This document shows positions 1 to 7,116 of a stretch of 32,747 bases of DNA, in pieces (position 1 is the first letter of the stretch; each line of letters begins with the position of its first letter). The stretch comes from Pseudomonadota bacterium. GTDB lineage: Bacteria; Pseudomonadota; Alphaproteobacteria; Rhizobiales; Xanthobacteraceae. Under the pieces are notes generated by a model. The model did no database searches. It was given only the letters and a program-made list of their open reading frames with translations, and had not been told where the DNA came from. The position numbers and the translations under genes are program-made. The stretch spans positions 1 to 32,747 of the forward strand of contig JAEYRD010000047.1 of NCBI GenBank assembly GCA_023435725.1. Reading direction: 5' to 3'.

Positions 1-2
1 TG

Positions 3-335
3 ATGGTGATCCTCACCATCGCGATCTCCGGTGGTCCGTTCCTTGGCCTGCTCGGCACTGTCGTCGGCGTCATGATCACCTTCGCGGCGATCGCAGCCTC
101 GGGCGACGTCAACGTCAATGCGATCGCCCCCGGTATCGCGGCGGCGCTGGTCGCGACCGTCGCCGGCCTCGGCGTGGCGATCCCGGCGTTGTTCGGCTAC
201 AATTATCTGATCTCGAGGATCAAGGATCTGAGCTCGGACATCCAGGTCTTCGTCGACGAGTTCGTGACGAAGATGGCGGAGTTCTATTCCGCGGATCGTC
301 CCGACCCGATTGATCATCGCATGGCCGCGGAGTAA
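3..335 (+). CDS. exbB: ExbB/TolQ/MotA-family proton channel subunit (5' end cut by window)
   Basis: This is the C-terminal part of an inner-membrane proton-channel subunit that, with ExbD, uses the proton motive force to drive TonB. The visible 110 residues contain two hydrophobic segments: one starting GGPFLGLLGTVVGVMITF, and a second running IAAALVATVAGLGVAIPALFG. These are the last two transmembrane helices and the linker typical of the MotA/TolQ/ExbB family. A short charged cytoplasmic tail follows. The real start must lie upstream of the window, because full-length members are over 200 residues and lead into this region with another helix. The frame is open to the window edge. The stop is 5 bases before exbD, so the two are co-transcribed. 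The link to TonB rather than TolA or MotB is inferred from the tonB gene two genes downstream. Confidence 0.9.
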   Translation: MVILTIAISGGPFLGLLGTVVGVMITFAAIAASGDVNVNAIAPGIAAALVATVAGLGVAIPALFGYNYLISRIKDLSSDIQVFVDEFVTKMAEFYSADRPDPIDHRMAAE

Positions 336-340
336 CGGCG

Positions 341-745
341 ATGCAGCTCCAGAGCGACTCCAAGCCGTACGACGACATCAACATCACCCCGATGTTGGAC
401 CTCGCCTACGTGCTGCTTGTGATCTTCATCATCATGACCACGGCGACGGTGCAGGGCCAGAAGGTCAATCTGCCGAAGGCCTCGGCGGCGCCGTCGCTGG
501 CGACACAGACCACCAAGGCGATCACGGTGGCCAACGACGGCAAGATCTTTCTCGACACCATCCCGGTGAGCTTGCCCGAGCTCGAACAGCGCTTGGTGCA
601 GCAGAAGGCGCTGACGCCGGAGTTCCCGGTGGTGTTGCGCGGTGACGCGCAGGCGCAATACCAGAGCGTGATGGACGTGCTCGACCTGCTCGGCCGCGTC
701 GGCCTCAACCAGGTCGGGCTTGCTACCAAGCCGCTGGTGAAGTGA
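341..745 (+). CDS. exbD: ExbD/TolR-family biopolymer transport protein
   Basis: ExbD is the partner of ExbB in the proton-driven motor that energises TonB. The 134-residue protein has the usual layout: a short cytoplasmic N-terminus, one transmembrane helix at about residues 18-36, then a periplasmic domain. The signature DINITPMLDLAYVLLVIF is intact, with the membrane aspartate at residue 20 that carries protons in this family. Length matches the family (about 130-145). It starts 5 bases after the exbB stop and ends 9 bases before the next gene, so it sits in the same operon. TolR is the alternative, but the tonB neighbour and the absence of tolA, tolB or pal favour ExbD. Confidence 0.92.
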   Translation: MQLQSDSKPYDDINITPMLDLAYVLLVIFIIMTTATVQGQKVNLPKASAAPSLATQTTKAITVANDGKIFLDTIPVSLPELEQRLVQQKALTPEFPVVLRGDAQAQYQSVMDVLDLLGRVGLNQVGLATKPLVK

Positions 746-754
746 CGCGGTTCG

Positions 755-1243
755 ATGCCGATGCAAGTGCCGTTTCCACACACGCCCGCGTCCCGCAAGA
801 GCGCCTATGAACGGGTGCTCGATGCTCTGCTGCGAACGCTCGTCCGGCTGCGGCTGGTCGACCCGGTAGTCAGTGACGTTGCACCCGTCGCGGCGACTGG
901 AGGCAATCGCGAAGGCGGCGTCGTCCTGCCGTTTCCGATCCGGGGCGAAGCGCTGCTGGTCAATCTCGCGAACACGCTCCGCGAGCGCGTCAGGTTCGCG
1001 GAGCCCGGGGACGATCCATTGCTGGCGACGATATCGCGGGGCAGCAGGCCGCGGCTGTCGCTCGATCGCGATGCCTATGTCGAGTTCAACGCCGACGATG
1101 CGACCTTTCATCTGAAGATCGATGCCGCGCCTGTCCTGCGGCTGACGCTCGAGACGAAGGAGTTCGCCACCCTGGTGGAATTCGTCGCCCAATATTGCAT
1201 CGAGCGGCAGGGCGATCGGCGGCAGGTCGAGGTCGCATCATGA
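755..1243 (+). CDS. Conserved-looking protein of unknown function between exbD and tonB
   Basis: A 162-residue protein that I do not recognise. It has no signal peptide and no clear membrane helix, so it is probably cytoplasmic. The middle and C-terminal part alternates hydrophobic and charged residues, consistent with a small alpha/beta fold. A second ATG two codons into the gene could be the true start. Its stop overlaps the start of tonB in an ATGA arrangement (1240-1243), which implies translational coupling to tonB and a role in the same ExbBD-TonB assembly. Coding is supported by this overlap and by tight packing on both sides; function is open. Confidence 0.75.
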   Translation: MPMQVPFPHTPASRKSAYERVLDALLRTLVRLRLVDPVVSDVAPVAATGGNREGGVVLPFPIRGEALLVNLANTLRERVRFAEPGDDPLLATISRGSRPRLSLDRDAYVEFNADDATFHLKIDAAPVLRLTLETKEFATLVEFVAQYCIERQGDRRQVEVAS

Positions 1244-1986
1244 GCAAGCTGAGGGACGACCGGGATCCGCCGGGCGAGGCGGCGGCCGGGACGGGTCTGC
1301 GCTCGCGCTTCCACAGCTCTTATCTGCGCTATGGCGCCGCGCTCGCGGTGATCGCCTTGCTGTTTGGTGGGGCAGGTTATCTCTTGATCGGCCACGATGA
1401 CATCCCGTCGCCGCGGCAGGTGCGCGAGATCACGATCGTCAACGTCACGCCGCCGCCACCCCCGCCACCTCCGCCGCCACAAAAGTTGCCCGAGCAGAAG
1501 ATGATCGAGCAGCCGAAGATGGCCGAGCCCGAGTTCAAGGAAGACAAGCCCGTCGATCAGCCGAAGGACGAGCCGGCCAAGGATGCCAAGAATGACGAGC
1601 CGCCGGGACCGCTGTCGCTGGATGCACAGGCGACGGGACCCGGCGACCTCTTCAACCTCGGCGGCAAGCCGGGTGGCAGTCCGTATGGCGGCGGAGGCGG
1701 CGGGGGCAGCCGCTTTGGCTGGTATGCCTCGATCGTGCAATCCCAGATCGAGACGGCGCTCCGCGCCAACGGCCGAACCCGCAACGCGGTGATGCAGGTG
1801 CAGGTGCGGCTGTGGGTCGACGCCACCGGCCGGGTGAGCCGGATCCAGGTCTCCTCGACGGGCGACTCTGAGCTCGATTCCATCATTCGCAACGAGGTGC
1901 TCGGCAGCCTGGTGCTGCGCGAGCCGCCGCCGAAAGACATGCCGATGCCGATGGTCGCGCGCGTCACTGCGCGCCGGCCGAGCTGA
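1240..1986 (+). CDS. tonB: TonB-family energy transducer with proline-rich spacer
   Basis: This 248-residue protein has the classic TonB layout: a cytoplasmic N-terminus, one transmembrane segment at about 30-50, an uninterrupted run of ten prolines (71-80), a Glu/Lys/Pro-rich periplasmic spacer (81-125), a glycine-rich hinge (141-157), and a C-terminal domain at about 160-245. The last contains VRLWVDATGRVSRI and a PPPKDMP motif. TonB transmits ExbBD-derived energy to an outer-membrane partner. The ATG at 1240 was chosen because it overlaps the preceding stop (ATGA). A longer reading from 1195 would run 15 codons inside the upstream gene. The C-terminal domain resembles those of the proteins at 19106 and 21150 more than the canonical TonB at 21890. 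No TonB-dependent receptor is in the window, so the partner may be the porin or the adhesin (inference). Confidence 0.88.
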   Translation: MSKLRDDRDPPGEAAAGTGLRSRFHSSYLRYGAALAVIALLFGGAGYLLIGHDDIPSPRQVREITIVNVTPPPPPPPPPPQKLPEQKMIEQPKMAEPEFKEDKPVDQPKDEPAKDAKNDEPPGPLSLDAQATGPGDLFNLGGKPGGSPYGGGGGGGSRFGWYASIVQSQIETALRANGRTRNAVMQVQVRLWVDATGRVSRIQVSSTGDSELDSIIRNEVLGSLVLREPPPKDMPMPMVARVTARRPS

Positions 1987-2029
1987 AGCGACTACGACAA
2001 CGGATATGACGCAAAAGGACTGGGGACTG

Positions 2030-3907
2030 ATGTTCGACATGAATTCGTTTGCTCGCCGGCGCACATTGCCGCTCGCGGTTTCCTTGTGCGCGCTGCTTTG
2101 TACGGCTCCGGCGCTCGGCCAAAGTGCCAGCGATCAAGACGGCGCACCGGCGAAGAAGGGCGAGGCGAAGAAGCTTACCGTCTCGCAGGCCAAACCGACC
2201 TCGCCGAATACGACCGTCAATCTCCTCAACCTGATGGTCAAGCGGAAGCTTCTCAGTGAGGACGAAGCCCAGGGCTTGATCAAACAGGCCGAGGACGAGG
2301 CCTATGTCTCACGGCAGGCCGCGAAGGACGCCACCGCGAAGGCTGATGAGGCTGCCAAGGCCGCCACGGCGGCAACCGCGGCGGCCAATCCTCCCGGCAC
2401 CAAGCATGTCACCTATGTGCCGGAAATCGTCAAACGGCAGTTACGCGAGGACATTAGACGTGAGGTGATGGCCAAGGCAGAGAAAGAAAATTGGGCGTCC
2501 CCTGGCCGCTATCCCGAATGGGCGCAGCGCATCCATTTCTACGGCGATTTGCGCGCGCGTTATCAAGGAAGCTTCTTTCCGACCGGGAACGATCCCGCCG
2601 GCACCACGAACTTCAACGCCATCAATACCGGTTCGCCGTTTGACAACTGCCTGTCTCCGGGTTGCAATCCTTATTGGCCGCCGACCTACGACACCGCCCA
2701 GAACCGTAACCAGTTCCGCTTCCGGGCCCGGCTCGGGATGGATGCCGATCTGACCAATGGATTCACCGCGGGTTTGCGCATCGCGACCGGCGAGAACAAT
2801 TCGCCAGTCTCGACCAATCAGACCTTCGGTTATAACGGGGGCAATTTCTCCAAATATGCGCTGTGGCTCGACCGCGGATTCCTGAAGTACTCGCCGTTCG
2901 ATGATCTGTCTGTTTCGGTCGGTCGCTTCGACAACCCGTTCTGGTCGCCGAGCGATCTTGTCTGGTACCGCGACCTCGGCTTCGATGGTGTCGCCGTCCA
3001 GGCCAAGCACGAAGTCGCCCAAGGTTTCACGCCCTTCGCTGTGGCCGGCGCGTTTCCGATCTACAACACAGATTTCAATGCCGGCATCAATCTCGGCTCG
3101 GCCGGCGCGAGCGTCGGCGATCCCAATGCCGGCCTGCCACACAAATTCGCGAGCAACGACAGGTGGCTGTTCGGCGGACAGGCCGGCTTCGGCTACCAGT
3201 TCGACCCGCAATCCAGCCTGCGTGTTGCGGTGGCGTACTACGACTTCACCAATGTCCAGGGCCAGCTGTCCAGTCCCTGCACGGTCCGCAATGCATCGGA
3301 TGTTTGCGACACGGACATCACGCGTCCCTTGTTCGCGCAGAAGGGCAACACCTACCGGGAGCTCCGCAGTATCATCGGCGATACATTCAATAGTTTCGGC
3401 GCCATCAACCAGTTCCAGTATTTTGGCCTGGCGAGCCAATATCGACCGTTGGTCGCAAGTGCCCAGCTCGATCTCGGGTACTTCCATCCGGCGCACATCG
3501 TGCTCGACGGCGAGTATGTCTGGAACAGCGCGTTCGATCGCAATTTTATCAGCCAGGTCGCGGTGAACAACTTCGGGCCGAGCGTCGGCAACATGCCTGG
3601 CGTCTACGACGGTGGCAACATGGGTTGGCTCACCCGGGTCACGGTCGGTGATCGCGAAATCAAGCGTCTGTGGGATTGGAACGTCCACGCCGGTTACAAA
3701 TACCTGGAATCGGACGCGACCATCGATGCCTTCGCCGATTCAGACTTCGGGCTCGGCGGCACCAACCTCAAGGGCTATTTCCTCGGCGGCAATCTCGGAC
3801 TCAGCGAGAACGTCTGGGCGTCCCTGCGCTGGATGAGCGCCACCAACATCTCCGGCTCCCCTTACGCCGTCGACGTTCTGCAAGTCGACCTCAACGCGAA
3901 GTTCTGA
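2030..3907 (+). CDS. Putative outer-membrane porin with N-terminal coiled segment
   Basis: A roughly 625-residue secreted protein. The signal peptide ends near residue 30 (APALG then QSAS), followed by a Lys/Ala-rich, helical-looking segment (about 60-155). After that comes a long aromatic/glycine-rich region with alternating polar and hydrophobic residues (IHFYGDLRARYQG onward), typical of transmembrane beta-strands, ending in VDLNAKF with a C-terminal Phe as in outer-membrane barrels. It resembles the putative porin (Porin_5-like) group. The ATG at 2030 was preferred because AAGGA and GGGGA lie just upstream; 2006 and 2039 are in-frame alternatives. Two close cysteine pairs (CLSPGC near 2648-2665; CTVRNASDVC near 3278-3307) are unusual for a porin. 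In this operon it may be the outer-membrane outlet or anchor for the adhesin, but that is inference. Confidence 0.82.
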   Translation: MFDMNSFARRRTLPLAVSLCALLCTAPALGQSASDQDGAPAKKGEAKKLTVSQAKPTSPNTTVNLLNLMVKRKLLSEDEAQGLIKQAEDEAYVSRQAAKDATAKADEAAKAATAATAAANPPGTKHVTYVPEIVKRQLREDIRREVMAKAEKENWASPGRYPEWAQRIHFYGDLRARYQGSFFPTGNDPAGTTNFNAINTGSPFDNCLSPGCNPYWPPTYDTAQNRNQFRFRARLGMDADLTNGFTAGLRIATGENNSPVSTNQTFGYNGGNFSKYALWLDRGFLKYSPFDDLSVSVGRFDNPFWSPSDLVWYRDLGFDGVAVQAKHEVAQGFTPFAVAGAFPIYNTDFNAGINLGSAGASVGDPNAGLPHKFASNDRWLFGGQAGFGYQFDPQSSLRVAVAYYDFTNVQGQLSSPCTVRNASDVCDTDITRPLFAQKGNTYRELRSIIGDTFNSFGAINQFQYFGLASQYRPLVASAQLDLGYFHPAHIVLDGEYVWNSAFDRNFISQVAVNNFGPSVGNMPGVYDGGNMGWLTRVTVGDREIKRLWDWNVHAGYKYLESDATIDAFADSDFGLGGTNLKGYFLGGNLGLSENVWASLRWMSATNISGSPYAVDVLQVDLNAKF

Positions 3908-3909
3908 TC

Positions 3910-4512
3910 ATGAAGACACGGATAGTCAGTCTGGCCCTGTTCGCGTCGGTCTCGGCAACGATGCTGCCCCAGGCCGCGCTTGCCGACACCGAGGCGGATC
4001 GCCTGCGCGAGGCGTTGCGCAGTTCTACCGCTCAATTGCGTCAGCTCGAGGATGAACGCACCGCACTCCAGGCCAAGGTCGCCGATTTCGATCGCGAAAG
4101 GGCGGCGGCCAAGGCGCAGGTCGATGCGGCAAAGGCCGAGGTTCGGCTGGTTCGCAAGGAGCAGCGCGAGGCGGTGGAAGAATTCAACAAGCGTCTCGGC
4201 GAACGCGACGAGACGCTTGAGAAGTGGAAAACCGCCTACGACGAGGCCGCCACCGTCGCCCGCACCAAGGATGCCGAACGTGCCAAATTCGAGGGCGAGG
4301 CCACCGCGTACAAGGCGAGCACCAAGGGCTGCGTCGCCAAGAACGGTCAGCTGCTCAAAGCCGGCCGCGAGCTATTGCATCGCTACCAGGAGGTCACCAT
4401 CGGCGACACCATCGTGGCCCATGAGCCAGCGCTCGGTCTGCGCCGCGTCGAACTCCAGAACACCATTCAGGACGCCCGCGACAAGATCCTCGATCAGAAG
4501 GTGACACCATGA
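3910..4512 (+). CDS. Periplasmic coiled-coil protein of unknown function
   Basis: A 200-residue exported protein. A signal peptide (1-25, ending QAALA) is followed by a continuous charged helix from about 28 to 135 (Leu, Glu, Arg, Lys and Ala in heptad-like spacing), strongly predicted as coiled coil by eye. The C-terminal part (about 138-200) is less regular, with one Cys (CVAKNGQLL). The ATG at 3910 was chosen because it lies 2 bases after the porin stop and gives a good signal peptide; an in-frame reading from 3670 would run through the porin gene. Its stop overlaps the next start (ATGA, 4509-4512). Context suggests a scaffold or tether between the inner-membrane motor and outer-membrane porin. 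No enzymatic motif is visible. Confidence 0.82.
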   Translation: MKTRIVSLALFASVSATMLPQAALADTEADRLREALRSSTAQLRQLEDERTALQAKVADFDRERAAAKAQVDAAKAEVRLVRKEQREAVEEFNKRLGERDETLEKWKTAYDEAATVARTKDAERAKFEGEATAYKASTKGCVAKNGQLLKAGRELLHRYQEVTIGDTIVAHEPALGLRRVELQNTIQDARDKILDQKVTP

Positions 4513-5564
4513 ACAGAGCGGTCATCATCAAAGTCGGGAAGCCGGCATCCATTGTCGCGGCAGCGGTCACGCTGTTCTGCCTGCCGGCCGAAGGTCTAGC
4601 CCAGACCTCGCCTGCAGCGCCGCGTCCGGCGCAGGCTGCGCCCATCAAGCCGAAGGCTGCGCAGGGGCCGTCCTCTCAGGCCGCGGTGCCGACCGTGGCG
4701 CAAGGCGGAACAACCGCAACAACTGCAAAGACGGGCAGCAGCGATGTGATCGCGCGCGTCGGCGATGCCAGTCTGTCGGCCGATGATGTCCGTGGCTATA
4801 TCGCGGCTCTCGGTCCGCGCGAACAGGCCGCGCTTACCCAAGATCCGACGCTGCTAAGCCAGACGGTCCGCACGTTGCTCGCCAACCGGCTTGTCCTGCA
4901 GGAAGTGCTGGCCAAAAAATGGGATCAGCAGTCGGGCGTGGCGGCACAGCTCGAGCGGGTGCGGGAGAGCGCCCTGGTCGAGATCTACTTGCAGGCAGTC
5001 TCAACGCCGCCGGCCAGCTATCCGAGCGATGACGAGCTGCAGGCCGTCTATGATGCCAACCGTGCCGCCATGGTGATGCCGCGCCAATTCCAGCTCGCGC
5101 AGATCTTCGTCGCGAGCCCAAAGGACACTGCGGACAAGGTGGCTGAGGACAAGGCCCGCAAGAGCCTCGACGAAATTCAGCGCAAGCTCAAGGCGCCGGG
5201 GGTGGATTTTGCCGCGATCGCTGGCGAAACCAGCACCAAGAATAGCGGCGATCTCGGCTGGATCGCAGAAGGCCAGATCCGTCCGGAAATCCGCACCCAG
5301 ATCATGGGACTGACCAAAGGGGCCGTCTCCGAGCCCATCCGGCTCGATGACGGCTGGCACATCCTTAAGCTGATCGACACCAAGGCGTCCTACACGCGCA
5401 CGCTGCCCGAAGTGCGCGATCAGCTGGTCCAGCAGATGCGATCCGAACGTGCGGCCGTGCTGCGGCGCGCCTATCTGGCGGAGCTGCTCAAGCAGAATCC
5501 ACCGGTTGTCAACGAGCTTGCCTTGTCGTCCCTGCTCGGTGGGCAGGTCGGGGCCGCGAGGTAG
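4509..5564 (+). CDS. Parvulin-type peptidylprolyl isomerase (SurA/PpiC-like)
   Basis: A 351-residue periplasmic foldase. Order: signal peptide (1-31, ending AEGLA), a low-complexity Ala/Pro/Gln/Thr linker (32-75), a SurA-like helical chaperone region (about 78-185), the rotamase core (about 190-292), and a charged C-terminal helix (295-330). Within the core, the stretches RQFQLAQIFVA, NSGDLGWI and PIRLDDGWHILKLID match the PpiC/rotamase signature. Parvulins speed cis-trans isomerisation of prolyl bonds, and SurA-like ones escort unfolded outer-membrane proteins. Being translationally coupled to the coiled-coil gene and upstream of a giant beta-helical adhesin, it is probably a dedicated chaperone for that adhesin or the porin (inference). 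The domain call is secure; the client is not. Confidence 0.9.
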   Translation: MNRAVIIKVGKPASIVAAAVTLFCLPAEGLAQTSPAAPRPAQAAPIKPKAAQGPSSQAAVPTVAQGGTTATTAKTGSSDVIARVGDASLSADDVRGYIAALGPREQAALTQDPTLLSQTVRTLLANRLVLQEVLAKKWDQQSGVAAQLERVRESALVEIYLQAVSTPPASYPSDDELQAVYDANRAAMVMPRQFQLAQIFVASPKDTADKVAEDKARKSLDEIQRKLKAPGVDFAAIAGETSTKNSGDLGWIAEGQIRPEIRTQIMGLTKGAVSEPIRLDDGWHILKLIDTKASYTRTLPEVRDQLVQQMRSERAAVLRRAYLAELLKQNPPVVNELALSSLLGGQVGAAR

Positions 5565-5571
5565 CTTCCCG

Positions 5572-6423
5572 ATGCCGATCGCTCCGTTCAATCCGCCATT
5601 GGCGCCCGAGCCCCTGCTGACCGCCGACCACGTGCGCGCCGTGCTCGACGCGTGTGGTTACCGTAGCACCACGGTTCGCTTCGGCGGCGCTCGGGTTCTC
5701 CCTGCTGGATGCAGGATGTCGTTGCAGTTCGGCGACCTGATCGCAACAGGCGCCGACGGCGCTACGTGCCTCACCGTCCGCTGCAGCATCGTGATCAACG
5801 GCGGCGACGAATCCGTGATTGGTGTCAGCTCCTGGCAGATCCGGAAGGTATTTCCCGTGCTCCTCGATACCGTTCGGCTGAACATCGCGATCGAAGCGGA
5901 CCTGCTGCTGGGGAGCGGCGTGCTGATCGAAGAGCTTCTGTCGCACAGCGAGGAGATCCACCATCATCTGCGCCTGCTGATCGGGGATATGCGCGCCACG
6001 CTGCAGGAGCTGCCGATCCATGACGAGCCCGGTCAGGATATCGACGCACCCGTGCTGCGGATCGATGCCAGGTTCGCCGGCGATCTCGCAGCCGGCCGCT
6101 GTGGGATCGTCGGCTCCCAGGCGGCGGCCGGGCGCAAGCGCTCTGCCGTCATGCCTCGCGTGGCCCGCCGTCATCTGCATCTCAGCACCGCCGTCTGCGA
6201 TTGTCTTGCAAACGATGTCGTCGCCGAGCTGGCGCGAACAATCCACGGCATCAGCCCGGAGCGGTCGCCCCAATGCGGGGCGGGGCGGGCTGCGGTCATC
6301 GCGCAAAGCTTGGCATTGCCGTCTCATTCGGTCGTCCCGCCGCGCACGCAGTCGGTGAGTCCCGGAAGCGATGCTGCCACCACACCCGTCGTTCCGCTTC
6401 AATCATCAACCTCGATCCACTGA
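5572..6423 (+). CDS. Divergent YbjN-like protein with C-terminal extension
   Basis: A 283-residue protein with no signal peptide. The first 130 residues align by eye to the YbjN-family protein encoded next (6461): TADHVRAVLDACGYRS against TLDNLREIIQLAGYRS at the N-terminus, and LNIAIEADLLLGSGVLIEEL against LVLSLDLSVAGGVAPNHL further on. The conserved Trp-Asn-Thr-Arg-Arg stretch of YbjN is degraded here. The C-terminal 140 residues are rich in Arg, Ala, Ser and Pro and look weakly structured. The start at 5572 was taken because it lies 7 bases after the isomerase stop; the open frame extends upstream only inside that gene. YbjN proteins resemble type III secretion chaperones, so a cytoplasmic chaperone role for the adhesin is possible, but unproven. 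Confidence 0.72.
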   Translation: MPIAPFNPPLAPEPLLTADHVRAVLDACGYRSTTVRFGGARVLPAGCRMSLQFGDLIATGADGATCLTVRCSIVINGGDESVIGVSSWQIRKVFPVLLDTVRLNIAIEADLLLGSGVLIEELLSHSEEIHHHLRLLIGDMRATLQELPIHDEPGQDIDAPVLRIDARFAGDLAAGRCGIVGSQAAAGRKRSAVMPRVARRHLHLSTAVCDCLANDVVAELARTIHGISPERSPQCGAGRAAVIAQSLALPSHSVVPPRTQSVSPGSDAATTPVVPLQSSTSIH

Positions 6424-6460
6424 CTTATTCGTCTCACGCACATCGTCTCAGGAGCCCGCT

Positions 6461-6994
6461 ATGTCCGACACCACGATCACCCAGCTCACCCTCGACAACC
6501 TGCGCGAGATCATCCAACTTGCCGGATACCGGAGCGAAACGGTAACCGACCCGGTCAGCAATACGACCTATCTGCGCTCGGCAACCAACGGCCTCGCGTT
6601 CGATATTCGTCCCGGCAACCGCCTCACCGGGGACGATGAGAGATTCCTCGATGCCGCATTCCTGGCCGTCCTCCAGGTGCAAGGCGAATTGCCGCTCGAT
6701 CTCGTCAACCACTGGAACGCGACCCGCCGCTTCGCCCGCCTGCAGCTCAGCCATCCCTTCCTGGTGCTTTCGCTCGATCTGTCCGTCGCCGGCGGCGTCG
6801 CGCCGAACCATCTGCGCGCCCAGATCGAGATCTGGGATCACCTCGTGCAACAGCTGATCGCCTATCTGCGCGAGCAGCTGCCCAAAGCCACTGCGGCCAA
6901 CGGCAAGAACCCACCGGTCGCACCGACCGCAGCACACGCCACCGGCTCGGAGCAGGAGCCCTCCAGGCCTGCCGCACCTGTCACGGTCCAGTAG
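6461..6994 (+). CDS. YbjN domain-containing protein
   Basis: A 177-residue cytoplasmic protein. Residues 1-135 carry the features I associate with the YbjN family: LDNLREIIQLAGYRSE, GLAFDIRPGNRL, the NHWNATRRFARLQ segment, and SLDLSVAGGVAPNHLRAQIE followed by an aromatic-rich helix. The last 35 residues are a Pro/Ala/Thr tail. The fold is related to secretion-chaperone/CesT-like proteins, and E. coli YbjN influences motility and stress phenotypes, but its biochemical role is not settled. The start at 6461 has AGGAG 6 bases upstream; an in-frame reading from 6371 would overlap the preceding gene. It is the last gene before the adhesin, which supports a chaperone-like role for an adhesin precursor (inference). 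Confidence 0.85.
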   Translation: MSDTTITQLTLDNLREIIQLAGYRSETVTDPVSNTTYLRSATNGLAFDIRPGNRLTGDDERFLDAAFLAVLQVQGELPLDLVNHWNATRRFARLQLSHPFLVLSLDLSVAGGVAPNHLRAQIEIWDHLVQQLIAYLREQLPKATAANGKNPPVAPTAAHATGSEQEPSRPAAPVTVQ

Positions 6995-7038
6995 TTCGTA
7001 TCGTACGGGCCGATATCACCTTCAAAGCCGCATCCGAT

Positions 7039-7060
7039 CGCCTGGCGTCCCCGCCAGGCG
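7039..7060 (+). promoter_or_regulatory. Perfect 9-bp GC-rich hairpin in the leader of the giant adhesin gene
   Basis: CGCCTGGCG (7039-7047) and its exact reverse complement CGCCAGGCG (7052-7060) flank a TCCC loop. The stem lies 45 bases after the YbjN stop and 56 bases before the adhesin ATG. No T-run follows, so a textbook intrinsic terminator is unlikely. An attenuator, an RNA-processing or stability element, or a weak terminator setting the ratio of chaperone to adhesin are all possible. Confidence 0.55.
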
Positions 7061-7116
7061 CCGCTCACAACAGTCCTGTTCGCGACGACGTCCGCAAATC
7101 GCCCAGAGGAAAGTCC

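Noticed and set aside
1450..1483. CCG/CCA-rich repeat tract considered as a simple-sequence phase-variation site
   Set aside because: It encodes the poly-proline of TonB with mixed codons, not a pure short repeat prone to slippage.
2441..3688. 415-codon minus-strand open frame opposite the porin
   Set aside because: The plus-strand frame encodes a convincing signal peptide and beta-barrel; the antisense peptide shows no family features.
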